A stretch of 64,000 nucleotides of DNA from Eublepharis macularius (taxonomy: Eukaryota > Chordata > Lepidosauria > Squamata > Eublepharidae): positions 64,805,766 to 64,869,765 of the forward strand of contig NC_072801.1 in the NCBI RefSeq assembly GCF_028583425.1, written 5' to 3'. How positions within the stretch are numbered: position 1 is the stretch's first letter; each line of letters begins with the position of its first letter. Positions 54,780-64,000 of the stretch are shown here, in pieces. Made by a program: the position numbers and the translations under genes. The notes beneath the pieces were generated by a model that worked only from the letters and a program-made list of their open reading frames with translations, ran no database searches and was not told where the DNA came from.

Positions 54780-55420
54780 TATTGAGTTGAATTTGAGGAG
54801 GGGAGCTCGGAACTGGCTTTTTCCAACCTGGAAATGGCAGGGACGGGACGGGCTTAACGTTTCCTTTTCTTCCCGCAGCTTTCTGCGTTTGGTCAAGTTG
54901 GTTAGCGAGGGCTGCAAAAGCCGCCCGTCCTCTCTTGCTTACGGGCGTGCCTGGGAGCTCGGCGCGAGTTCTGAAGCAGCAGATCTCTGCCCTCGGAGCC
55001 TCGGCATCCGCTGCCGACTTGTTGCGACGGGTGGGTAGGGAGGGACGGCGCTGCCGGAAGAGTTTCTCCCTTGGAGGTAAATCGGGGGAGGACGGGTTGG
55101 AAACTCCCCCCCCCCATCTTCGGGAATGTGGGTTAGGGGTCTTGACGCCCGTGGGGGGATAAAAGGACGTTGATCCGGGATAAAGGGGGGTGGGGGGAGC
55201 AAAGGCTCCGCCTGCCACGGTTGCGAGGAGGACGCCTCGGCTCGTCTTCGGGGACGGCAGTGAGAACATTCAGGGATCTGGCCCGCAGGATCTGAGAACG
55301 GTAACCGGGAGTCCCCGCGGGGGAAAGAGGACCGCAGTTTTGACTTCCGCCGAATGCTTTTTGCAGCGGCCGAATTTGGAAGAGGGGGTTCGAGGTCTCC
55401 CTTCATGCCCAGTCGCAGAG
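54780..55420 (+). promoter_or_regulatory. CpG-dense segment, possible promoter and 5' non-coding exon
   Basis: This stretch is clearly richer in CpG dinucleotides than its surroundings and has no recognisable repeat. It contains possible splice borders: a CTTTTCTTCCCGCAG acceptor near 54880 and donors such as GGAGGTAAAT near 55078, plus a GGGATAAAAGG box near 55158. It lies upstream of the candidate coding exon at 61.9 kb and just beyond the segmental duplication. A promoter role is inferred from composition only. Confidence 0.4.
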
Positions 55421-55867
55421 ATGGAGGGGGGCTTTATTGGAGGGGGGTTTGTTGTGCAGTTGAAACAATTCAGATGCTAGTAAAGCTGCGCAACTGTCCC
55501 TGAGCACTACTCGAAAGTAAGGCCCGCTGAGCTTAAAGAGACGGGCTCCGCTCAGCAGGCGCTCAGCGGCATTGTAAGAGAGGAGCCGAGTTTCTTTGAG
55601 CACAAATCAAAGCTGCCTTTATCAAATGCATCCCCTGATTGCAAATTGGAGTGCCTCGGATGGCACCCTGTGTAAATAAGACGAGCTTCCCTCATCTAGT
55701 TTCTTTTGTGCGGGTTAAGGCAGGTTCAGGAAAGCGGAGAATGAATCACCACCGATATTTTGCATCTATCTCGTTTTCCCTTTCTGCAAAGGGTAGAGAC
55801 TACAGAGGTTGGATCTGGAAGACCGAGAGGTGCGTGACCTCGGGCCATCACTCTCTCAACCTAACCT

Positions 55868-56485
55868 CAAAAAGAGCCCAGTAGCACCTTTAAGACTAAC
55901 CAATTTTATTGTAGCATAAGCTTTCGAGAATCACAGTTCTCTTCGTCAGATGCATGGAGGGCAAAAAGAGAAACTGGTCAGATATAGAGGAGGAGGGGGG
56001 GCGGGGTAGATGCAAACATCTCCTTCTGATATGCAGATGCAAACAGCTCCTTCTGATGTGGAGATCAGTTTGCTTCTGTAAAAGTTCAGAGGACTTAGCC
56101 GTGTTAGTCTGTAGTAGCAAAATCAAAAAGAGTCCAGCAGCACCTCCAAGACCAACCAATTCCACTGCAGCACAAGCCTTCGAGAACCACAGCTCTCCCC
56201 GCCAGATGCATCTGACAAAGAGAACTGTGATCCCCTCTGAACCTTTACAGAAGCAAACTGATCTCCACATCAGAAGGAGCTGTTTGCATCTGCATATCAG
56301 AAGATGTTTGCATCTACCCCGTCTCCCCCTCTCCTCCTCTATATCTGACCAGTGTCTCTTTTTGCCCTCCATGCATCTGACGAAGAGAACTGTGATTCTC
56401 TACAATAAAATTGGTTAGTCTTAAAGGTGCTACTGGACTCTTTTTGATTTTGCTACTACAGACTAACACGGCTAACTCCTCTGGA
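55868..56485. mobile_element. Inverted-repeat retroposon-like element
   Basis: It begins CAAAAAGAGCCCAGTAGCAC and ends with the complement plus TTGCTACTACAGACTAACAC. A perfect 14-bp direct repeat TCTCAACCTAACCT lies at 55854-55867 and 56486-56499. Internal blocks (CATCAGAAGGAGCTGTTTGC) are also inverted. The long target duplication points to LINE-like integration. Confidence 0.75.
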
Positions 56486-56499
56486 TCTCAACCTAACCT

Positions 56500-57520
56500 G
56501 TCCCCCCTGTGAGAATACAGTGGAAAAGAGGGTGATCCAGGTTGCCCTGAGTTCCTTGAAAGTGTGTGTGTGGGGTGTGTGTGTGTGTGAGTAAAATGTA
56601 CAGAATAAATAATCCCCAAAAGAAGTAGTTGAGGGTGGCAGTTAAGTTGGCTAAGCAGCAGGAAGGGAACGGTCATCCTCGCCCTCCTCCAGTATAGTTG
56701 GGGCTTTCAGGAAACTTTCAAAACCAAACTCAACGCATATAACTCTGTTGCCAGGCCTAAGTGTCTCTGTCTTAATAAAACGTATCTATGGGCTGTTAGC
56801 ATTAGGGGTGCATAAATTGGATTTTAAATCTACCTTTCAGTTCGGAAGCTTCTACCTGTTTATAAATAATATCCTTTGCAGAAATTGTTCACCCTTCTTA
56901 ACTTACTTGTTTATCCTTTCCTGTGCTTTCCCCCACCTGCATCTTTCTCATATTAGCTACCAGGAGATCTTTTCCCCCCATAATGTCACTTGAGGACAAT
57001 CAAGATAATGGTGATTTTGAAAAATCCACCCTGAGCCATAGAATCTTAGGAGGGCCAAGCAGTGGAGAGAGGCATGTTAGTGGATCTTGGAACAGTATTG
57101 TTTTGGGGAACACAAACCACCATTTTCAGCCATTTAACTTTTCTATTGTGAAAACAAGCTTTCATTATTTATTTAGAAAATTGTTTCAGAAATGTCAAAC
57201 ATAAAAAATTCCCCCTCCAAATTGAAGGTGGGCTGAACTGAGGTTCTCGGTGGGCATTGCACCCGCTGACCTCTTCCCCAATCTTTAAAGCAACCAAAGG
57301 GAGGGGTGATCATTCCTCAGTCTCTCTTGGCTCTGTGGCCTAAAGAGATAAGGGGGAAATAGAGTAGTGCACACCATCCGGTTTCCTGTTTTGCATGCGC
57401 TCTCATTTCACACTCTTGGAGAGGTAAAATCACAATGTGGCTTCATTCAGCTGGGCTTGGGTACACAAGCCTAAAATGGGTTGCCTCTTCTCTTTTTGCA
57501 GTTCCTGGTTCATCTTTCTC
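56500..57520. other. Non-coding spacer
   Basis: A (GT)n microsatellite at about 56563-56591. Otherwise I see nothing I can name. Confidence 0.5.
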
Positions 57521-57537
57521 CAATCCGGCTACAAATT

Positions 57538-58981
57538 TTTTTTTTTGAAAAAATTTTTATTGGGTTAGAATCCGTTATTTTTTCATTTACATTCAATTTT
57601 CCCCAAATTTTTCATTTCTAACCCCCTCCCTTTCCCCCCCTTTTGTTGACTTCCAACAGTTTTCCAACCCTTTGTCCCTTTTCCCTTACTTCTATTAAAT
57701 TCCTCTATCTAAAACAAATATATATTCTCCATTATACTAAGCAGTACATCCTTAACTATTTTTCTTATTATATACCCAAACTGTAAGTCTTTGTTCCATC
57801 TTAGATAAACAATTTATCCCATTTTCCAATTTTAAATATTTCTATATATCATAAACCATAAAAACCTTACACATTTAAATCAAACAATTTGACTTATTCT
57901 CTATATATTACTCATTCTGTCTTTTTATAGTAATTCTATATAACTCTCATCACATAGTCAATCAATTTGACTCGTCTATACCTTCAGACATTCAGTTTGG
58001 TGCATTATACAAATCTTATCAAAGAAAGAAAATATTGTTGGTTACTCAATCCTTATATTTAATCCTTATAGTTAATTATTTTCTATCAATATTCTATTTG
58101 TTAACCTATATATATCTATATATATGTCAATCTGTTAATCTAACTGCTCATAAATTCACATTTATCTCTTCTCCCCCCGGTAAAGTCACCCCCCTCTACA
58201 TTTTACTATACTTCAGTAGTTCTCAAACTGCCACAGTTTTCCTCCCACCTCCCATTTCTTCTCCAGATATTGTTTCAGCTTCTCCCAATCTGTGTTAAAC
58301 TGCCCTGAGTCCAGATTTCTCAGTTTTCTTGTCATCTTGTCCATTTCAGCCATGTACAGCAATTTGTAAATCCAATCTTCGATAGTTGGCACTTCTTGTA
58401 CTTTCCATTTTTGCGCATACAAAAGTCTAGCTGCTGCCGTCATGTAAAATATCAGCGTCCTGTGATGGGCTGGAATTCCCTCCATTCCCAAGTTCAGTAG
58501 CAGGAGTTCTGGGTTCTTATTAATTTGAAATTGTAAAATTTCACTCATTTCTCTTATTATTACCCCCCAGTACTGCCTGGCTACCTCACACGACCACCAC
58601 ATATGATAGAGGGAGCCCTCATGCTTCCTACATTTCCAGCATTTATTAGAAATGTTCAAATTCCCTAGCGCAATCTTCTTTGGTGTCATGTACCAACGAT
58701 AGATCATTTTGTAGATGTTCTCTTTGATATTTGTACATGTCGTTGTCTTCATTGTAGTCTTCCACAAGTATTCCCATGCCTCCATTGTTATTTCTTTGTT
58801 AAAATTTATAGCCCATTTCACCATTTGTGTTTTAACTGTCTCATCCTCAGTATACCATTTCAACAGTACTTGGTATACCTTGGATATTCTTTTCTTATCC
58901 TCTTTAAGAAGGGTCTGCTCTAGTTCCGAATTCTCTATTCGTATACCTCCTTTTACAGAGTCCGAGTTATACAAATCTCTG
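57538..58981 (-). mobile_element. 5'-truncated L1, antisense, with 17-bp target duplication
   Basis: The element is antisense, with a poly(T) at 57538. A perfect 17-bp duplication CAATCCGGCTACAAATT lies at 57521-57537 and 58982-58998. It contains the L1 3' UTR and the C-terminal part of ORF2. Confidence 0.93.
58213..58974 (-). pseudogene. L1 ORF2 C-terminal fragment
   Basis: This is an open frame of 253 codons equivalent to the C-terminal part of the L1 ORF2 at 41.9-42.9 kb. It has ISKVYQVLLKWYTEDETVK, the Cys/His motif CWKCRKHEGSLYHMWWSC and the end EVGGKLWQFENY. There is no RT domain because of 5' truncation. It is uninterrupted, so the insertion is younger than the L1 at 31.7-43.2 kb. Confidence 0.9.
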
Positions 58982-59484
58982 CAATCCGGCTACAAATTGA
59001 TGACATCTAAATAGATTTGCATGCCAAAATAAGCTTTGGGCCCTCAAGCTCATACATCCATGCAATCATGACACAGACTTCGACAAGGTGTCATGTGGTT
59101 GTACCAGTCCAAAGCCTAGGGAGTCCCCAGGAGGCCCTTTGGATTCTGTTACTAAGCGTATGAAGAAGAAGGGCATGAGGAGACTGCACCCAAAAATGTT
59201 TTTGAGCCACCTAATTCATACATCCATGGAATAAGGAGACAGTGCCCTTGCAGTATCATAGGATGGCACCCAGTCCTGTGCCTGCTTCTGTGGGGAGATG
59301 TAAATACTATCCATCTTCAACACAGCTGTGTAATTATTTGTGGTGGACACTGGACAGACGGATGCAAATAAAGTATCTGTGCATTCTATGTAGGTAATTG
59401 CATTGCTTTCAAACTGCATCTTGATAAAATTTATGTTCTCTGTAGTATTGCAGCAGCAACCTGCATCTCTATTTCACCAGCATA

Positions 59485-59813
59485 TGCTCTAAAAGTTTTT
59501 ATTAAAGCATGGCTGTAAATCACTATCAATCCCTGACACCTGCCAAACATTAAGAAATCCTAGATCAATTCAAACTGTGTCTTCTAAATGACAACATTTG
59601 AGTCTCTCTTGGGACAGCGTTCCATAATCTTACTCCTGCCATCAAGAGAGCTCTGCCTTGCTACCCAACATAAGTCTAACCATGGGGGAATTTGGAACAA
59701 GAACTCAGAAGATGGCTCAAATGTTCAGTTGGTTCACATGGGGAAAATTGGGCCTAAACTTTGATCCTTCCATGTTGACGGTTTTCCAGCAGCTGTTTTG
59801 ATACAGTCATAAT
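59485..59813. repeat. Dispersed repeat with inverted distal part
   Basis: The first about 220 bp match 54160-54397 in the same orientation. The rest (59705-59813) is the reverse complement of 54398-54495. Confidence 0.8.
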
Positions 59814-60885
59814 TTGCTCCAAATAGTTTAGCCATTGCATTTTGGGCCAGCTGCAGTTCCCAGTCACTTCCAGTCAACCCATGGAGAGCTGTAGTCTAGT
59901 CTGGAGATCATTTGGGGTGTGTATAACTGTAGACCAATCCTTACTGTGCAGGAACAGACACAACTAGCAGGCCAATCATATCTGCAAGAAAACATTCCGG
60001 TCCAGCATTGGATCTCCCAGATTACAACCAAAGTGCAGATCTAAGTCTTGGGAGTGCTAAACCACATCAAACAGACAGCATACCTGGATTAAACACCTGT
60101 GACCAACAGTACACCTGTCTTTTTATGTCTCAGCTTGTTTTTTTCCCCAATCCAGTGCCATCACTGACCCCATGTGCTGATTCAGCTCCTTCACTAGCCC
60201 TCTATATATGTATCTATACCTAACAGAATTTTCCTTGTTAAAATCTTAATGCAATGCCATGGCTTCACAGACAGGCCACTTGCCAGCAGAGATGCTAAAT
60301 GAATCTGAAGTCGTTCTTGCGGGTGCGGGGGTGCCAAGTGCCACCTGCCTGCTGCACCTGCAGTTTTCTTTGCCCCTGGTGGTGGCAAGAGTGGAACTCC
60401 CCAACAAAGGCAAAATTTTTCCTGCTGCTGCTGCTAAGCAGGTGACAAGAGCAACCTGCATCGGTATTTATGCATGCTGAAGTCAATGTGCATATAGAGG
60501 GAGTGGGCATCGGCATGTTGGCTCTATACCTCGCTTACATGTGATTGCTGACTCACAAACACAGAGTCTGTGTAGGTTCCCTCCACACAGTCAGGCATGT
60601 TGGAAAAAGCAGAGTTTCTGATCACCAGGACTGTGCCTACGTGCTTAGACTCTGTGCTTATAACCAGTGATCATAATAGATGGCTTTGGGTGGGTCTAGA
60701 GCTCATACCCTCTCCCTCTCTGTGTATTGATTTTAAGACAAATAATACTGTGTGTAGAGCACTACTCTGTTCTTACAGTCAGATGATCAAAAGGAGAAAT
60801 CAGGTTGGCTGTTTGCTTACCTTGCCCCAGATCTCGGAGAATTCTATGGCCTCGGTCTTGCAGTTGTCATGCATGAAGGTGGAGT

Positions 60886-61090
60886 TGCCAACCTTCAGGT
60901 GGGACTTGGAGTTCTCCCAGAATTTCAGCTGATTTCCAGACTTCCTTCTATGGAGAAAATGGCAGCTTTGGCAGATAGACGCTTTGCCATCACTTCCCTG
61001 CTCAGCAACCTCTCTTCCCCAGACTTCACCCTCTGTGGCCTCCACCCTCAAATCTCCAGGAATTTCCCAAGCCAGAGTTGGCAACCCTAA
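60886..61090. mobile_element. TIR element, TAGGGTTGCCAAC family (eroded left end)
   Basis: GTTGCCAACCTTCAGGTGGG begins it and AGAGTTGGCAACCCTAA ends it. Same family as 62455-62658. Confidence 0.6.
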
Positions 61091-61363
61091 TGAAGGCTGC
61101 AATGGAATGTTTTAAGAACAATGATGGCATAGTTCTTGCCTTACTTCTGGTGTAGTGTTTTCTGAAAATAATTATTTTAAATCCATTGATTTAACAAATA
61201 CATCAATAAATACGATTTATTTTTTTAAGCAAAAAAGAAGCATTTAGCATCATTCAAGGCAGGGAATCCTGTATATTATAGGTAGGAGACCACAATAAAG
61301 GTGTATGCATTGTGTATTTGGATAATGCGTACCCATAAAGAAAACTCAGTAAGAGGTCATAAG

Positions 61364-61763
61364 CAGGGCTTTTTTTCTGGGAAAAGAGATGGTGGAACTC
61401 AGTGGGTTGCCAGCACAGGGGCAATTCCTGGCAGGAGGCAGTGCCCCTGGTACCACATGCGCACACGCAAAACGTGCATACGGTCCCAGGACCGCGCAAT
61501 GATGTCACTTTGGGTCAGCTGGAACTAGGGGAGGAGTTTTTAAAAGTTTAAATAGCCCTCGGTGAAAATGGTCACAGGGCTGGTGGCCCCGCCCTCTGAT
61601 CTCCAGACAGAGGGGACTTTAGATCGCCCTCCACGCCATGGCGCGGAAGGCAATCTAAACTCCCCTCTATCTGGAGATCAGGGGGTGCAGCCACCTACCT
61701 CATTTTCAAGTGGTGCCAGAATGGAACGCCATTCCACTGCATTCTGGCTGAAAAAAAGCCCTG
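61364..61763. mobile_element. hAT hairpin MITE, CAGGGCTTTTTT family
   Basis: Termini CAGGGCTTTTTTTCTGG and the complement, with flanks GTCATAAG and ATCATAAG (8 bp, one mismatch). It is a longer variant with extra sequence before the palindrome. Confidence 0.87.
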
Positions 61764-61880
61764 ATCATAAGAGTGATGCCCTAACTAAGTGCGCAGGGGA
61801 GGAGGAAGGAGGAAGATTTAACAATATACATTTCTGGTTTCAGTGGGAAACTTCTCAAATTTTTGTTTCTTTTTCCTTAG

Positions 61881-62111
61881 GCCTTGGATCTGGTGGTTTG
61901 ATTTAAAATTCCAATTTCCATGGCAGAGCAGCACTCCCCGGAAGAGAGGAACAGGCTGGGGCCACTGATAACTGGGATTTTGCGTGTCCTGTCTTCAATT
62001 CCCCGCCGCCCTGGATCCTTCACTGGGCTTTCCACTGAAAACTTTGCTGGCGAGTACGGTTTTGAGTTGGCACTCCAGGAGTTGCAGTTAATCAGGCCCG
62101 AGACCTGCAGG
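61881..62111 (+). CDS. Candidate first coding exon of an unidentified downstream gene
   Basis: An acceptor CTTTTTCCTTAG precedes 61881. A start codon at 61920 lies in a fair context (CCATGG), with an in-frame TGA upstream within the exon. The frame encodes 64 residues beginning MAEQHSPEERNRLGPLITGI and ending LQLIRPETCR, closed by AGG|GTATGG in phase 0. I do not recognise the family. The peptide is leucine-rich and lacks repeat signatures, unlike its surroundings. It directly follows a hAT hairpin (61364-61763). The CpG-dense segment near 55 kb could supply the 5' untranslated exon. It could also be a chance open frame. Confidence 0.45.
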
Positions 62112-62454
62112 GTATGGATATGGTTTGTGTGGGATTGATGCAGAGAAGGGACTGGTGGAAAGATCTAGCTTCTGAGCCAGACCTTGCATTACAACATTGT
62201 GGGAGCACCCAAAGATCATGTTTCAACTTTATCTGTTACTCTTAAGGTGGCTTCTGAATGGACTTTGTCACTGTGGAATTGTACATTCGTGATGTATAGT
62301 TTTACTCCAGACGAAATCCTAGATCCTCCTGTCCATAAGGAGTTGCATGCCACCTGAAGGAGCCGTTTCATGGCTTGTGGAAGCTACTGGATCCTGACCT
62401 ACAGAGGCACAGGTCTTTCCATGGCACATAGTACTTTTATCAGCTAGGGTTGCC

Positions 62455-62658
62455 AACTCTGGATTATTAATTTCCTGGATATTTGGGGGGGGGGAGTCTG
62501 AGGAGGGGGGGTTGAGGAAGGGAGGGACCTCAGCTGTGTATGCTATAGAGTCCATCCTCCAAAGCAGCCACTTCCTCCCAGGGAACTGATCTCTGTCATC
62601 TGGACACCAATTGTAATTCTGGGAATCACTAGGCTCTACCTGGAGGTTGGCAACCCTA
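62455..62658. mobile_element. TIR element, TAGGGTTGCCAAC family
   Basis: TAGGGTTGCCAACTCTGG at the left and GGTTGGCAACCCTA at the right are inverted. A related element lies at 60886-61090. Class not determined. Confidence 0.65.
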
Positions 62659-62659
62659 T

Positions 62660-62960
62660 CAGTTTCAGCTGACATGCTCGCTACAGCCATTCTTTCCAAA
62701 ACATGATTTGTGCCAAAAGGATCTGTACTCTGACCATATCTGGGTTTGATTACTGTAATGCATTGTAGGTGGGGATGCCTTTGAAACTGCCCAGAAACTT
62801 CAGTTGGTCCAAAATGCAGCCACCAGGTTATGGTTGAAGGATGCACCAAGAGATTGTGTCAGCCCTGTGCTTGTGATCCAGGCACAATTCAAAGTGATCA
62901 TTCTTATCTTGAAGGTCATAAATGGCTTGGAGCCAGGGACTCCCCCTTCCTGTACTACCC
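62660..62960 (+). mobile_element. LINE 3' fragment, sense
   Basis: KLQLVQNAATRLW-like coding (KLQLVQ at about 62800) and FKVIILILKVINGLEPGTP match the L2/CR1 ORF2 end. Confidence 0.6.
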
Positions 62961-63439
62961 AGTCCTCAAGTTCTCAGGTGCCCACTGCCCACTGGTGGTG
63001 GGCAAACTCCAAGGGGGTTGCCTCCTTTCCTGACAATCCACCAGTGATCATTGGGAGGTGGGAAGGTCGCAGAGGCTGCCTGCCACTGGCAGGCATCCCA
63101 GGAACGTGCACTGTGTGCGCACTCCCAAGGAGCACGATGACATCACACCCGGAAGTGACATCGTCGCACCAACAGCAGGAGCATTCTGGTGGCCAGCGCG
63201 ACATCATCATTTCCGGAAGCGATGTCATTGTGCAGGTCAATTTGACCCGATTTGGGCCCCGAACGGGCTGAATTGGGCCTGCACAGAGCTCAGGAGCACT
63301 CCAGTGGCCGGAGTGACATCATCACTTCCAGAGGTGATGTCATCGCACAGGTGTAAAGCGCATGTGCAAAGAAGAACTTGCTGCCAGCACAAGGTAAGTG
63401 CCAGGTGCCCCCCTCCCAGCTGGAGTGTGTAGGGACTGG

Positions 63440-64000
63440 CAACCGTACTGTCCACCTGTTAAGATCTATCTCTCAGTCCCTGCAGGACTTTTTCTTCTTG
63501 AGAAATTGTAGTTGTAATTCCATAAGCACACCATGCCTGAAGATTGAGTGTTTTATTAGAACAAAAGCAGGGCCTTTCCTGGTCTCTGCCGATAGAAACA
63601 ACCAGCCAACAACCAGAAGAGGAAGTGAAACTGAAACTACAGCATAGTCTTTTGGCCCTAAGGGATCGGTGGGGGGGGGGGGAAACTAAACAGTCCAATA
63701 AGAGAGCATCACCAAATTCACAACTTGCCATGATAATACAATGGTGGTTTGATTTGTGTATGTTTATCCAAGTGGAGGGGAGGAAGGAAGAGGACATGAA
63801 CAACTGTGTGTGTATATTTTCTTTTAGCTAGAGCTATAGTTTTACCCTAAACAGAGGACATTGATGGGTTAAAAAAAACTATTAAAAGAAACCCCCAAAT
63901 TCCTTTCACTGCTGTAACTTAGCCATCTGTAGCAGGAATCTTGGGAGCCATCTTGGATGGAGGAACGAATGGTGTGAGTAGTTCACATTGCAGGTTGTAA
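63440..64000. other. Right end of window, nothing recognised
   Basis: A G-run at 63671-63682 and an AT-rich tail. The open frames here lack domain or splice support. Confidence 0.45.

Larger units (their letters stand above)
58999..61363. other. Non-coding spacer with scattered repeats
   Basis: Contains the partly inverted repeat (59485-59813) and a TIR element (60886-61090). No exon with both splice signals and a domain is visible. Confidence 0.45.

Noticed and set aside
54643..55406. Minus-strand frames of 208 and 155 codons across the CpG-dense segment
   Set aside because: High GC opens frames by chance, the peptides are low complexity and on the strand opposite to the splice-like signals.

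Overview
The window looks like nuclear DNA from a vertebrate, most likely a squamate reptile (lizard). Coding sequence is sparse and split into short exons with GT/AG borders. The introns are full of repeats typical of squamates: a tRNA-derived SINE with a Sauria-SINE/Bov-B-like tail, 5S-rRNA-like SINEs, L2/CR1-type LINE tails, L1, Penelope, DIRS, hAT and Harbinger-like elements. The organism call is inferred from this repeat mix. No species-specific marker was found.

Region 1 (0.4-26 kb, + strand) holds the 3' part of one gene of the NLRP1/CARD8 (FIIND-CARD) family. It has three consecutive single-exon CARDs, two short linker exons, four exons encoding a FIIND (ZU5 then UPA), two small linker exons and a terminal CARD exon with the stop codon at 25979-25981. 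The exon phases chain through the model, with one +/-1 uncertainty at the 7.24 kb exon. The FIIND keeps the Phe-Ser autocleavage junction and an upstream His. By family knowledge this is a sensor whose C-terminal UPA-CARD fragment drives inflammasome assembly. The first exons lie left of the window.

The introns carry a Penelope fragment with a 13-bp target duplication, an 8-bp-TSD hAT fold-back element of 3.6 kb with two long inverted arms, and at least six hairpin hAT MITEs.

Region 2 (18.4-30.1 kb and 44.6-53.8 kb) is a recent, nearly identical direct duplication. It carries a second, protein-identical copy of the terminal CARD exon. The second copy has lost the last FIIND exon and the linker exons through two deletions, and has gained an 804-bp hairpin MITE.

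Region 3 (31.6-43.2 kb), between the duplicates, is a degraded L1 holding nested insertions: a SINE, a Harbinger-like hairpin, and a complete-looking 6.1-kb DIRS element. The DIRS element has gag-like, RT/RNase H and tyrosine-recombinase reading frames plus inverted terminal repeats and an internal complementary region.

Region 4 (53.8-64 kb) contains more repeats, a CpG-dense segment that may be a promoter, an antisense 5'-truncated L1 with a perfect 17-bp target duplication, and one candidate first coding exon (61.9 kb) of a downstream gene that I could not identify.
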